A DNA stretch of 64,000 nt from Bermanella sp044597725. GTDB taxonomy: Bacteria > Pseudomonadota > Gammaproteobacteria > Pseudomonadales > Oceanobacteraceae. Of this stretch, positions 40,504 to 50,309 are shown piece by piece. The DNA lies in NCBI RefSeq assembly GCF_044597725.1, contig NZ_CP139003.1, positions 1,674,001 to 1,738,000 of the forward strand, given 5' to 3'. Numbering within the stretch: the first letter of the stretch is position 1; every line of letters starts with the position of its first letter. Below the pieces are notes generated by a model. It saw only the letters and a list, made by a program, of their open reading frames with translations. It ran no database searches and had not been told where the DNA came from. The position numbers and the translations under genes were made by a program.

Positions 40504-42552
40504 TTACAGGCTTGCTGCTAATTCAGAGGCAAGTTTTATTGCTCGCTTTGCATCCAACTCACCAGCGTATTCTGCACCGCCTACTAGATGTAAGCCGAAG
40601 TTATGGTCATTGTTACCCTGCAGTTGTTTGTACAGTTTATTGACACTAATTTGTCCTGCACAGATAACAACATGATCCACATCGAGCACACGTTGCTCAA
40701 CGACGTCTCCATCTTTGTTGCTAATCGTAATGTGTAAGCCGTCATCGTCAATTTTGTCGTAACTAACGCCGGCAATCATTTCCACATTTTTCATTTTCAT
40801 TACAGCGCGGTGAACCCAGCCAGTGGTTTTGTTAAGTCCACGGCCTAAAGAGCTGGTTTTACGCTGTAGCATATAAACCTGACGTGGTGACGGTTCGATG
40901 TGCTTTTCTTTTAAACCACCTGATGTCGTGTTGTTAATATCAACACCCCATTCATCAAACCATGCCTCTTTATTCAGTGTGGTTGATTCGCCTTCGTGGG
41001 TTAGGTATTCACTTACATCAAAGCCAATACCACCAGCTCCCATAACGGCTACACTTTTGCCTAGTTTAAGTTCGTTATGTAGAAGATCTTGGTAATTGAC
41101 AACCTTCTGATGATCGATACCCGGCATGTTAGGGATACGTGGTTCTACCCCGGTTGATATAACAATTTCATCAAAACCTGCATCTTTTAATTGTTCTGCG
41201 GAAACATAGGTATTTAGTTGTAATTCAATGTTATGCACTTCGATCATCTTCTTAAAGTAGCGTAACGTTTCAATAAACTCTTCTTTCCCTGGGATTTTGC
41301 TCGCATAGGTAAACTGGCCGCCAATGCTATCGCGACCTTCAAATATGGTTACGTGGTGACCACGTTTTGCGGCAACGCTAGCGCAAGCAAGGCCAGCAGG
41401 GCCTGCCCCAACAACGGCAACACGTTTAGGTGAATTCGTTGGTGTGTATAACAATTCGGTCTCATGACACGCGCGGGGGTTAACCAAGCAACTGGCGCGT
41501 TTTGCTTCAAACGTGTGGTCAAGGCAAGCTTGGTTACAAGCGATACAAGTATTGATTTCATCGCTACGACCTTGTTGCGCTTTGATAGCCCATTCGCTAT
41601 CGGCTAAAAATGGACGTGCCATGGAAATCATATCGGCTTGACCATTGGATATAATTTCTTCGGCGGTATCAGGCATGTTAATTCGGTTTGAGGCCACAAC
41701 CGGGATATTAACGGCTTGCTTCACCTTGGCAGTCGCATCTGTGAATGCCGCACGAGGTACCGAGGTGACAATAGTTGGTACCCGAGCTTCGTGCCAACCG
41801 ATACCAGTGTTGATGATAGTAACACCAGCTTCTTCTAATGCTTTGGCTAAGACAATGACTTCTTCCATGTTAGAGGCGCCCTCGACTAGGTCGAGCATGG
41901 ACAGTCGGAAGATAATAATAAAGTCATCACCCGCTTGTTTACGTACTTCGCGGACAATCTCCAAAGGCAAACGCATACGATTTTCATAGCTGCCACCAAA
42001 TTCATCATCGCGCTGGTTAGTACGAGCATTAAGAAATTGGGTAATGAAATATCCTTCAGAACCCATAATTTCAACGCCGTCATAGTTTGCTTGCTTAGCA
42101 AGCTTGGCGCTGCGTCCGTATTGACGAATAGTTTTATAGACAGCCTTGGTCGACAATTCTTTGGGTTTGAACGGTGTAATAGGGGACTTAATCGGCGAAG
42201 GCGCAACGTTATAAGGTGTGTAACCATATCGCCCCGCGTGCAAGATTTGTAAGCAGATTTTACTGTCAGCGTCATGCACGGCCTTGGTTACTTTTTTGTG
42301 CATGGGTACTTGTAAAGAGCTACTTAAACGTGATCCCAAAGGAAGTAACTCACCACGACGGTTAGGGGAAAAACCACCCGTTACCATCAGGCCTACACCG
42401 CCACGAGCGCGTTCGGCAAAATATTCTGCTAATTGTTTAAAGTGCCATGGACGGTCTTCAAGGCCCGTATGCATGGAACCCATCATGATACGGTTCTTTA
42501 ATTGGGTAAAACCTAGATCTAGGGGTTCAAACAGGTGTGGGTATTGGCTCAT
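40504..42552 (-). CDS. fadH: 2,4-dienoyl-CoA reductase
   Basis: NADPH-dependent flavo-iron-sulfur enzyme for oxidation of unsaturated fatty acids with even-position double bonds. 682 residues: an FMN-binding old-yellow-enzyme barrel (LFEPLDLGFTQLKNRI at the start), the iron-sulfur motif CIACNQACLDHTFEAKRASC near 335, then FAD/NAD(P) domains with VAVVGAGPAGLACA near 377. The start at 42552 (MSQYPHLF) has GAGGAAG upstream; an ATG at 42651 adds a leader not seen in FadH. Confidence 0.93.
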   Translation of the reverse strand: MSQYPHLFEPLDLGFTQLKNRIMMGSMHTGLEDRPWHFKQLAEYFAERARGGVGLMVTGGFSPNRRGELLPLGSRLSSSLQVPMHKKVTKAVHDADSKICLQILHAGRYGYTPYNVAPSPIKSPITPFKPKELSTKAVYKTIRQYGRSAKLAKQANYDGVEIMGSEGYFITQFLNARTNQRDDEFGGSYENRMRLPLEIVREVRKQAGDDFIIIFRLSMLDLVEGASNMEEVIVLAKALEEAGVTIINTGIGWHEARVPTIVTSVPRAAFTDATAKVKQAVNIPVVASNRINMPDTAEEIISNGQADMISMARPFLADSEWAIKAQQGRSDEINTCIACNQACLDHTFEAKRASCLVNPRACHETELLYTPTNSPKRVAVVGAGPAGLACASVAAKRGHHVTIFEGRDSIGGQFTYASKIPGKEEFIETLRYFKKMIEVHNIELQLNTYVSAEQLKDAGFDEIVISTGVEPRIPNMPGIDHQKVVNYQDLLHNELKLGKSVAVMGAGGIGFDVSEYLTHEGESTTLNKEAWFDEWGVDINNTTSGGLKEKHIEPSPRQVYMLQRKTSSLGRGLNKTTGWVHRAVMKMKNVEMIAGVSYDKIDDDGLHITISNKDGDVVEQRVLDVDHVVICAGQISVNKLYKQLQGNNDHNFGLHLVGGAEYAGELDAKRAIKLASELAASL

Positions 42553-42695
42553 CAAGTCTTCCTCTGATTTATTATGAGGTGGAATATAGGGGGCATTGGC
42601 CTTAGGGTAAATGACCGAAGTTAGCATTTCAGTGATTGAAGTAAACAGCAATATTTGCTTATTCGCAACCAGGCTATGCGTGATCTCTTAAATTA

Positions 42696-42833
42696 ATGAA
42701 ATACACTACCTCTGACTTAGCACAAGAAGTGGCGGGAAAACTTGTCAATCAGCTAAAAGCTGAACCATTGCTTGCAGCCAATGCCAATCAAAACCTAGAT
42801 TCCAGTAGTGTATTGAAGCTATTGGGTAGTTAG
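42696..42833 (+). CDS. Possible small protein (45 residues)
   Basis: An ATG-to-TAG frame of 45 codons in the 448-base gap between fadH and the molybdopterin gene. The product starts MKYTTSDLAQEVAGKLVNQLKAE and ends SSSVLKLLGS, with a helical amphipathic look and codon use like the neighbours. There is no clear ribosome site. I do not recognise it. The rest of the gap holds no convincing element; ACTATT at 42904-42909 and AATAGT at 42919-42924 form only a weak stem. Confidence 0.35.
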   Translation: MKYTTSDLAQEVAGKLVNQLKAEPLLAANANQNLDSSSVLKLLGS

Positions 42834-43000
42834 TATTTGTATCGTTTAAAACGGTAGTTTTAGATGGGCTAACAATATTTTAGATCGCTCATACTAATGG
42901 TTAACTATTCAGTGAGTTAATAGTAATGCAATAGGAGTAAAAACCCGTTGCAAATATCCCTCAAGTCGATAGCTTATAGCTTTGAAGAGGGAGTGAAAGC

Positions 43001-45136
43001 ATGACAATAAAAACACAGACTCACTACCGAACATGCAATTTATGTGAAGCCATGTGCGGTATTAAAATAGAGCATCAAGGTAGCCAGATCATCTCCATAA
43101 AGGGAGATAAGCAAGATCCATTTAGTCAGGGCCATATATGTCCTAAAGCGGTTGCTCTTCAAGATCTTTATGATGACCCTGAGCGCCTCACGCAACCGTT
43201 GGAAAAAACACACAATGGTTGGCAGCGTATAACGTGGCGCCAAGCCTTCGATAAGGTCGCAGAGGGTATTCATAATGTTCAGGCGCAGCATGGTAATGAT
43301 GCACTAGGTGTTTATCTGGGTAACCCAAATGTACATAATTTGGGCGGAATGCTAACGATTAAGTTCTTGCTGACGGCACTTAATACACATAATCGGTTTA
43401 GTGCTACATCCGTTGACCAACTTCCTCACCATATTGTTAGCCATCACTTATTTGGACATCAATTACGTATCCCCGTACCAGATATTAATCGTTGTCAACA
43501 TATGGTGATTCTGGGGGCCAATCCATTAGCGTCCAACGGCAGTATCATGTCGGTGGCCGGGGTAAAAGATAAGCTAAAAACCATTCAGGCGAACGGTGGC
43601 AAAGTTGTTGTTATTGACCCGCGAAAAAGCGAAACTGCACAGCTTGCCAATCAACATGTATTTATCAAGCCTGGTACCGATGCCGTATTACTATTGTGCA
43701 TGTTGCGAGAAATCATTGAGAGTAACAATGTTAAGCCCAGCCAAGCATTAAGTTTAATCGATGAAGATGTTGAATCGTTTTTACCCCTATTAAAACCTTA
43801 TACCCTAGAGATGGCATCAAAATATTGTCAAATTGAAGAAGGTTGTATTCGTCAGCTAATTGATGATTTTATTCATGCCGAAAATGCGGTTATGTATGGG
43901 CGTATGGGAGTAAGCGTTCAAGAGTTTGGTTTACTCAGTCAGTACTGCATCATGCTAATTAACTTGTTGACCGGAAGGCTTGATGAAAAGGGTGGAATGA
44001 TGTTTCCAACCCCTGCAGCAGATGTTGTAAAAAACTCAGGTCCAGGCTATGTTGCGAAACGTCATAGTCGAGTAAAAAAATTGCCCGACTTTAACGGCGA
44101 ATTTCCCGTGGCTACTTTAGCCGATGAAATTCTCACCCCGGGGCAAGGACAAATAAAAGCCATGCTTACTGTGGCGGGCAACCCAGTTTTGAGTACGCCT
44201 AATGGTAGTCGACTCGATACCGCATTTGAATCTCTCGATTTTATGGTAGCCATTGATTATTACCTTAATGAAACAACTCGACATGCGGATATTATATTAC
44301 CGCCAGTAAGCCCATTAGAGCGTGATCATTATGACTTAAGCTTCCATAACCTTGCCGTACATAATAGCGCCAAGTATAGCCAGCCTTTTATCAAAAAAAA
44401 TAAAAAGCAAAAACATGATTGGCAAATTTACCTAGCATTGCATAAGCGCTTGAAAAAAGATGCCAGTAAAAAAGACAAACTAATGCGGCGCTTAACCTCT
44501 TTGCTTGGCCCTCAATTTCTATTGAATGCCATGCTTAAAAGAGGCCCTTATGGCTTGACATTAAAAAAACTGAAGAAAAACCCCCATGGCTTAGATTTGG
44601 GCCCATTGGTATCAGGGTTGCCCAAGGTTATTAAACACAAGGATAAGAAGATCCATTTACATTCTAATTTTTATTTTAAAGACTTAGATAGACTGAATAA
44701 AAAAATTGAAAGTATCACAGCCCATCAGCTGTATGGACCAAATCAAGCTTTATTAATTGGGCGTAGAGATGTACGTACCAATAATAGCTGGATGCACAAT
44801 GTACAACGTCTCGTAAAAGGAAAAAATCGATGTACATTATTAATGCATCCAGAGCAAGCTGATCGACTTGGGTTTCAAAGTGGTGAAGAAGTAAAAGTGC
44901 TTTCACGGGTTGGTGAAGTTTTAATCGAGCTGGAATTAAGTGACCAGATTATGCCTAATGTTGTGAGTATTCCCCATGGTTGGGGGCATAACCGAACGGG
45001 CATGCAGCAAACCATAGCAGAAGAGCATGCGGGTGTTAGTGTCAATGACTTAACCGATGAATTGTTATTGGATGAATTGTGTGGGAATGCAGCGGTAAAT
45101 GGCGTACCAGTAACGATACATGCTGCCCATAAATAG
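43001..45136 (+). CDS. Molybdopterin oxidoreductase (formate-dehydrogenase-like)
   Basis: 711 residues. The N-terminal [4Fe-4S] site has Cys12, Cys15, Cys19 and Cys47; the molybdopterin core follows (NPLASNGS, VVVIDPRKSETAQLAN, TVAGNPVLSTPNG), and the C-terminal molybdopterin-dinucleotide domain ends the protein (SIPHGWGHNRTG near 661). A Lys-rich segment (about 460-560) separates the last two domains. No selenocysteine codon or obvious Cys ligand is seen at the expected position, so the metal ligand is unclear. Substrate unknown. AGGGAG precedes the ATG; the SDR gene follows closely. Confidence 0.83.
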   Translation: MTIKTQTHYRTCNLCEAMCGIKIEHQGSQIISIKGDKQDPFSQGHICPKAVALQDLYDDPERLTQPLEKTHNGWQRITWRQAFDKVAEGIHNVQAQHGNDALGVYLGNPNVHNLGGMLTIKFLLTALNTHNRFSATSVDQLPHHIVSHHLFGHQLRIPVPDINRCQHMVILGANPLASNGSIMSVAGVKDKLKTIQANGGKVVVIDPRKSETAQLANQHVFIKPGTDAVLLLCMLREIIESNNVKPSQALSLIDEDVESFLPLLKPYTLEMASKYCQIEEGCIRQLIDDFIHAENAVMYGRMGVSVQEFGLLSQYCIMLINLLTGRLDEKGGMMFPTPAADVVKNSGPGYVAKRHSRVKKLPDFNGEFPVATLADEILTPGQGQIKAMLTVAGNPVLSTPNGSRLDTAFESLDFMVAIDYYLNETTRHADIILPPVSPLERDHYDLSFHNLAVHNSAKYSQPFIKKNKKQKHDWQIYLALHKRLKKDASKKDKLMRRLTSLLGPQFLLNAMLKRGPYGLTLKKLKKNPHGLDLGPLVSGLPKVIKHKDKKIHLHSNFYFKDLDRLNKKIESITAHQLYGPNQALLIGRRDVRTNNSWMHNVQRLVKGKNRCTLLMHPEQADRLGFQSGEEVKVLSRVGEVLIELELSDQIMPNVVSIPHGWGHNRTGMQQTIAEEHAGVSVNDLTDELLLDELCGNAAVNGVPVTIHAAHK

Positions 45137-45162
45137 AAATGTTTTGATTAAAGAGGTGTCAT

Positions 45163-45939
45163 ATGGAAATAAATGGGAAAGTCGCGTTAGTAACAGGCGG
45201 CGCATCGGGTTTAGGGCTTGCCACTGCTCAGGCGTTGGTTAATAAAGGCGCTAAAGTCTGTATTTTTGATTTTGATCGAGAGAACGGTGAAAAAGCCATT
45301 GCCCAGTTAGGTGAAGGTAATGCACTTTTTATTGTTGTTGATGTAACTGACGAAAACAGTGTGAGTAACGCCTTAGATTCTTTATATAAAGAGTATGGTG
45401 AACTTCATATTGTGGTTAATTGCGCAGGTATAGGGCCACCAGAAAAAGTGATCAATCGCGATGGCGAGCCGCTGCCTTTGGAACGGTTTAAACGCATTGT
45501 TGATGTCAATCTATTTGGTACGTTTAATGTGTTAAGCAAAGCAGCAGCACACATGGCCAAGCAAGAAACCATAAATGAAGACGGCGGGCGTGGTGCAATT
45601 ATTAACGTGGCATCTGTGGCCGCATTCGACGGACAAATTGGGCAGCCCGCTTATGCTGCCAGTAAAGCGGGCATCGTGGGGATGACACTACCCATTGCAA
45701 GAGAGTTTGCCCGCCAAGGTATCCGTATTAATACGGTAGCACCTGGGCTATTTAAAACACCTTTGGCAGAGAGCCTAGGGGACGAAGTAGTACAAGCGTT
45801 GGGGAACAGTGTTGAATATCCTAAACGACTTGGTGAGCCTAATGAATTTGCACAACTGGTACTACACTTAGCAGAAAACGATTATATGAACGGAGAAGTT
45901 ATTCGTTTAGATGGTGCTATTAGGATGCGTGCCAAATAG
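45163..45939 (+). CDS. Short-chain dehydrogenase (HSD10-like 3-hydroxyacyl-CoA dehydrogenase)
   Basis: 258-residue SDR. GGASGLGLATA binds NAD near residue 12; NCAGIG near 90; catalytic Ser in NVASVAAF near 146 and YAASK near 164. The wording GPPEKVINRDGEPLPLERFKRIVDVNLFGTFNV and the end GEVIRLDGAIRM match type-II 3-hydroxyacyl-CoA dehydrogenase (HSD10-like), giving a role in beta-oxidation. AGAGGTG precedes the ATG. It follows the molybdopterin gene and may be cotranscribed. Confidence 0.85.
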   Translation: MEINGKVALVTGGASGLGLATAQALVNKGAKVCIFDFDRENGEKAIAQLGEGNALFIVVDVTDENSVSNALDSLYKEYGELHIVVNCAGIGPPEKVINRDGEPLPLERFKRIVDVNLFGTFNVLSKAAAHMAKQETINEDGGRGAIINVASVAAFDGQIGQPAYAASKAGIVGMTLPIAREFARQGIRINTVAPGLFKTPLAESLGDEVVQALGNSVEYPKRLGEPNEFAQLVLHLAENDYMNGEVIRLDGAIRMRAK

Positions 45940-46018
45940 GCCATTGGCAGGCTTTTTAGATGTGGTACAGTATGCGGGCCTTTCGGGGCCAATAAAACCA
46001 ATAATAAGGATAATGACA

Positions 46019-46495
46019 ATGAAAGCACTTTTGGCACTTACTAGCCTACTATTTGCCTTTACGGCTTATGCCAGCAACACCTCACCAGAAGGCATGTGGC
46101 AAACCATTGATGACGAAACGGGTAAACCTAAAAGTCATGTACAAATTTGGATAGATAACGGTGAGCTTAAAGGTAAAATCGTTAAGTTAATTGAACCAGA
46201 TGAAGAAAACCCCGTTTGCTCGGAATGCGAAGGTGAAAAGAAAGATCAGCCCATCGTTGGTATGCAATTCATTTGGGGTTTAACTGAGCAAGATGGTGTT
46301 TGGGATGATGGTAACATTCTAGACCCAGCCAGCGGCAGCGTATATACCTCAAAAATTGAAGTGATTGAAGGTGGCGAAAAACTAGATGTGCGCGGCTATA
46401 TTGGTTTTAGTTGGGCTGGTCGTTCTCAGACTTGGGAACGTATTGAAACACAAGATACGTCGGCAACAGCTCAAGTTACCGATGCGACTGAATAA
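46019..46495 (+). CDS. DUF2147 secreted protein
   Basis: 158 residues with a signal peptide (about 1-19, AYAS). DUF2147 is marked by PEGMWQTIDDETGKPKSHVQIW near the start, CSECEG, and LDPASGSVYTSKIEV with LDVRGYIGFSWAGRSQTWERI. The start at 46019 is chosen because AAGGA lies eight bases upstream; ATG 46013 is too close to it. A small periplasmic beta-barrel-like protein of unknown role. The two Cys (C-S-E-C) could bind metal or form a disulfide. Confidence 0.82.
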   Translation: MKALLALTSLLFAFTAYASNTSPEGMWQTIDDETGKPKSHVQIWIDNGELKGKIVKLIEPDEENPVCSECEGEKKDQPIVGMQFIWGLTEQDGVWDDGNILDPASGSVYTSKIEVIEGGEKLDVRGYIGFSWAGRSQTWERIETQDTSATAQVTDATE

Positions 46496-46505
46496 AAAGC
46501 GCTTG

Positions 46506-48719
46506 TTATTTAAATAAGTCGTCGGGTAACCCAGGGCGGCTGAATAGAAAGCCTTGAATATAGTCACATTCAAGGCTTTGTAAAAACTGCAATTGACCTT
46601 GGGTTTCTACGCCCTCAGCAACAATCTTCAGCCCCAAATCTTTACCCAAACTAACAATGGTTTTAATAATACTTTGGTCATCTCGGCTACTCTCTAAATT
46701 ACGTACAAACATCTGGTCTACTTTAAGTGTGTCTACCGGAAGTTGCTTTAAATAACTAAGTGACGAGTAGCCTGTACCAAAATCATCTATTGCAATTGAA
46801 AATCCCATGGATTTTAACTGCTTCATGATATGAATACTTTGTTCGGCGTTATCAAGTAATAGGCTTTCTGTGATTTCTAGTTCTATCAGTCTGGGGTCAA
46901 CCATAGAGTCGGCTAAGGTTATTTTTATATGACGAATGAAGTGTCGATCTTGGAACTGGCGCGCACTGATATTAATCGCAACAGAAACTTTTTTTCCTGA
47001 GTCTGAAAATAGTCGAGCCTGTTTAAATCCTTGCTCTAAAACCCATTGACCAATTTTTATAATTAAGCCCGTTTGTTCGGCAATGGGAATAAATTTCCCC
47101 GGGCTAATGAAAAAGCCTTCTTCATCTTGCCAGCGAATTAATGCTTCGCAACTTTTAATTTCATAATGTTTAGCGTCAACCTTGGCTTGGTAATGCAAAA
47201 CAAATAAATCATTTTCGAGTGCTTTGCGTATACCTGTCTCAATAGGCAGCCAGCTTTGGCTTTGACCATGAAGCGATTGACTGTATTGCTCGGCGGTATC
47301 ACCGCGAAGTTTTGCATGGTTTAAAGCGGCATGCCCATTTGTTACCAATGTTTTTACATCACGACCATCTTCAGGAAAGTGGCAAAAACCCATGCTCAGT
47401 GTTAGATAATAACGGTGCTCATTTACCACTAACGGTTCATCCATTGCTGATTGCAGGCTACGAGCTGTAGCCCAAGCATGCTTAGACTGCTGGCTATTTA
47501 CTACAATACAAAAGGTTGAGCCATCTAATCGATAGCACAGCACAGAAAAATCGAGATCATCACATACATAGGTTAATCGATTTCCCAATGACTTGATAAT
47601 TTGATCACCAATGAAGTAGCCTTGGCTGGCGGTAATATGTTTAAACCGATCAATATTTATAAACATAATGGAAATAGGGAGTTTTTGCTCTGTAATTTGC
47701 GCAATATCAAGTTCAAATTGGCGACGGTTAGGCAAGCTGGTGTGAACATCATGATATGCTTGGAAATGTAATTGTTGGGCTGCCTGTTTTTGTTCGGTTA
47801 TATCTTCAATATATAAGTGACAACTACCTAAATCTCGTAGCAGAGATAAATTATAAGATAGGTTTCGACCATTAATATCGGCATCAAATTTTTCTTGTTG
47901 GTAGCGTTTGCGCTGCCATAGTTTGAGGTTGCGATAGAAGTTTTCAGGCAATAAAGCCTCAACACCTTCTTGTGTTAGGCTCAGTCGACTTAACAATTCG
48001 TGGCAAGCGGGGTTGGCGTACAATACTTGCCCATGCCAATTTAAATTCATAACCGGATTGGGGTTGCGCTCAGGAAACTTAGCCAATGCCCGTCGTTGAG
48101 CAGTACGTTTTAAATTGGCCTGAGTAAGATAGCTGATATAAAGCGCCGCTAAGACAATGAGTATGGTAAAGCAAATGATGAATATTAAAATACGACTTAC
48201 TTGTTGTTGAGTACGTTCAGCCCCTTGCCAAGCGCTGTCCTGTACTTCTTGGGTAAGTGTTGACAATATTTCCTCTGCCTTTTCCCCTGACAGGGTTAGC
48301 TGAGCTAAATTATGGCGGGCTTTGTCCCATTCCGCAGGTGTATTACTTAGGTTACTGTCCAGAGCTTGGCGATAAAACTTTACGTCAGCATATATGTTAG
48401 GCAACGCCATGATATGACCACTAAACGCCTGATGAGCCGTTACCATTAGCTCTTGTAGTTGTTGATCGTGGGATATGACGCGGGGCCAAATCTGTTCGCG
48501 ATTTGAGGTGGCGTAGTATTCATATAATAAGCGTTCGTGCTCAGTTAAGGTGGCCCTCAGGTCTTTAATCACAGCAAGTTTGGGTAACTGTTCATGCAGT
48601 AATTTTTGCGCCGTATCACTCACCTTGCTGCCATTGACGGCAATCATTATCGAAAGCCCAACTGTAATGGCCAGTATGCCGATAAAGCTTAACCAAAGGC
48701 GGTGAGAGAGTGTTAGCAC
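46506..48719 (-). CDS. Membrane GGDEF-EAL protein with degenerate GGDEF
   Basis: About 737 residues. Two membrane helices (about 8-28 and 178-198) frame a periplasmic helical sensor; a PAS-like region follows (about 220-310). The GGDEF domain has RLDGSTF in place of the catalytic R-x-GGDEF, so it is not expected to make c-di-GMP. The EAL domain (about 495-737) keeps CEALIRW, LEITES, DDFGTGYSSL, LKVDQMFV and AEGVE, so phosphodiesterase activity is likely. The start is TTG 48725 or, with GGG upstream, GTG 48719, which I prefer. Confidence 0.85.
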   Translation of the reverse strand: MLTLSHRLWLSFIGILAITVGLSIMIAVNGSKVSDTAQKLLHEQLPKLAVIKDLRATLTEHERLLYEYYATSNREQIWPRVISHDQQLQELMVTAHQAFSGHIMALPNIYADVKFYRQALDSNLSNTPAEWDKARHNLAQLTLSGEKAEEILSTLTQEVQDSAWQGAERTQQQVSRILIFIICFTILIVLAALYISYLTQANLKRTAQRRALAKFPERNPNPVMNLNWHGQVLYANPACHELLSRLSLTQEGVEALLPENFYRNLKLWQRKRYQQEKFDADINGRNLSYNLSLLRDLGSCHLYIEDITEQKQAAQQLHFQAYHDVHTSLPNRRQFELDIAQITEQKLPISIMFINIDRFKHITASQGYFIGDQIIKSLGNRLTYVCDDLDFSVLCYRLDGSTFCIVVNSQQSKHAWATARSLQSAMDEPLVVNEHRYYLTLSMGFCHFPEDGRDVKTLVTNGHAALNHAKLRGDTAEQYSQSLHGQSQSWLPIETGIRKALENDLFVLHYQAKVDAKHYEIKSCEALIRWQDEEGFFISPGKFIPIAEQTGLIIKIGQWVLEQGFKQARLFSDSGKKVSVAINISARQFQDRHFIRHIKITLADSMVDPRLIELEITESLLLDNAEQSIHIMKQLKSMGFSIAIDDFGTGYSSLSYLKQLPVDTLKVDQMFVRNLESSRDDQSIIKTIVSLGKDLGLKIVAEGVETQGQLQFLQSLECDYIQGFLFSRPGLPDDLFK

Positions 48720-48911
48720 AGTCAACCCAGTTGTTAATCATCTGCTTTAAGCATAGCTAATGTATGTTGATTATGCTGGCTAATCCTTTTGACTTAATTT
48801 TAAGGGGAATCATAAGACCTATATCACGTTTTAGGCATTTTACCTAGGCAGTAGCCTCCTATTTCGCTAGTCTAGCGACGCGTTGTTCGCAAACACTATA
48901 AGGAATATGAC

Positions 48912-49136
48912 ATGATTAAACAGGCATTTGTTGCACTATCCCTGGTTGCTCTAATGGCGTGTAGCCAAGACGATGCGGCTGAAAAAGCCGTTGAAGAAGC
49001 TCAAGCCGCAGCCAACCAAGCACTTCAGCAAGCCGAAAAAGCGACTAATGAAGCTATGAAACAAGCTGAAGAAGCGGCTAAACAAGCTGAAGCTCAGCTA
49101 GAAGAAGCACAAGCAGAAACGGCAGCAGCCGAGTAA
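48912..49136 (+). CDS. Small Ala-rich lipoprotein
   Basis: 74 residues: a lipoprotein signal with lipobox LMACS (Cys about 17), then an almost pure Ala/Glu/Gln/Lys helix with repeats of AEKA, AANQAL and KQAEEAAKQAE. It resembles Lpp/OprI-type murein lipoproteins in size and coiled-coil nature, but lacks their closing Lys. AAGGAATATGAC precedes the ATG. A terminator follows directly, so it is a single-gene unit, as for abundant envelope lipoproteins. Confidence 0.78.
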   Translation: MIKQAFVALSLVALMACSQDDAAEKAVEEAQAAANQALQQAEKATNEAMKQAEEAAKQAEAQLEEAQAETAAAE

Positions 49137-49148
49137 GTTTTGTTTGTT

Positions 49149-49183
49149 GAACATCTACTCTACCTGGGTAGATGTTCGTTTTC
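49149..49183 (+). terminator. Terminator after the small lipoprotein gene
   Basis: GAACATCTAC at 49149-49158 pairs with GTAGATGTTC at 49168-49177, ten pairs with a nine-base loop, followed by GTTTTCC. Confidence 0.75.
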
Positions 49184-49277
49184 CGTATGGCTATTCACGC
49201 CATACTTTGACTCCTCTCCCTCTCCTCGCTTATTTTCTGCATAATTAGGTTATGATTCCACTTTTTACGGGAAAATT

Positions 49278-50294
49278 GTGCAGTTACACGTTGCCGCATT
49301 TAGTATTCGCACCACACTTGCCTATTTGATCCACGAAGGTGTTTCTAGTGAGCCCTTATTTGAGTTGGTGGGTTTAACTCGCGAGCAGTTAGACGAGCCC
49401 GATCGTATGGTAAAAGTTGAAGTGAGTGAGGCGTTATATGAATTTGGCGCTCAGCAACTCAATTGTCACGACCTGGGTTTTAGGGTTGGAATGTGGGGTG
49501 ATAGCGGACGCTGGGGGTTATTAGGGCACATTGTCGACAGTTGCCAAACTATTCAGCAGGCATTGGTGCAACAACAACGTTATCAATGTTTGGTGGGCAA
49601 TGTATCTCGTGCAGAGTTTTCCTTGAATGGCTCTAACGCCTTACTGAAATGGGTGCCTCATTATCAATGCAGTCACCACTTAAATGAAGAAGTGGTGACA
49701 AGCTGGATATCATTTGCAAAGAAAGCACTGGCATTAAAGCTAGCACCCAAAGAAATTCATTTTAGCCATAGCCTAAAAACTCAAATTAGCCCGTATGAAA
49801 CATTTTTTGAATGTCCGGTTTACTTTGATAGTGATTTTACCGGTATTGTTTTTGACCCCAGTGTTTTACAGCTTCCTCTTATAGGTTATAGCCCTGATTT
49901 ATTAAAAGTATTAACCAGCTATGCCGATTTGATTGTGCATAAGAAACAAAAAAATGCCGCCAATGAAGTGGTTACTCAGTTTGTTATAGATAGTTTAAAA
50001 AGCAAAGTCCCTACATTAGACGATGCAGCTCAACACCTAGGGGTGAGTAGCCGACACTTACAACGAAAATTTAAACAGCAGGGGACTAACTTTAAAACCA
50101 TTGTGGACGATATTCGCAAAGAATATGCGTTTAGTTATTTGTTGCAAACAAACTATAAGCTTAGTTACATCGCACAGATTTTAGGGTTTTCGGAACAAAG
50201 TGTGTTTCAGCGGGCATTTAAACGCTGGACAGGCATGACACCAGGGGAATATCGTATTCAACATGGTATCAAAAGCCCGCCCGTAGATGGCTAA
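49278..50294 (+). CDS. AraC-family regulator with arabinose-binding-like domain
   Basis: 338 residues. The N-terminal sensor (about 1-200) matches the Arabinose_bd type found in OruR-like regulators, and the C-terminal AraC helix-turn-helix pair has LDDAAQHLGVSSRHLQRKFKQQG near 250 and LSYIAQILGFSEQSVFQRAFKRWTGMTPGEYR near 295. The start codon is GTG at 49278. The effector is unknown. It is divergent from no gene; the flavodoxin-like gene converges on it. Confidence 0.85.
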   Translation: MQLHVAAFSIRTTLAYLIHEGVSSEPLFELVGLTREQLDEPDRMVKVEVSEALYEFGAQQLNCHDLGFRVGMWGDSGRWGLLGHIVDSCQTIQQALVQQQRYQCLVGNVSRAEFSLNGSNALLKWVPHYQCSHHLNEEVVTSWISFAKKALALKLAPKEIHFSHSLKTQISPYETFFECPVYFDSDFTGIVFDPSVLQLPLIGYSPDLLKVLTSYADLIVHKKQKNAANEVVTQFVIDSLKSKVPTLDDAAQHLGVSSRHLQRKFKQQGTNFKTIVDDIRKEYAFSYLLQTNYKLSYIAQILGFSEQSVFQRAFKRWTGMTPGEYRIQHGIKSPPVDG

Positions 50295-50309
50295 CTGTAT
50301 GGCTACTTA

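Noticed and set aside
40584..42275. Several frames opposite or inside fadH
   Set aside because: All are out-of-frame images of a well-conserved gene.
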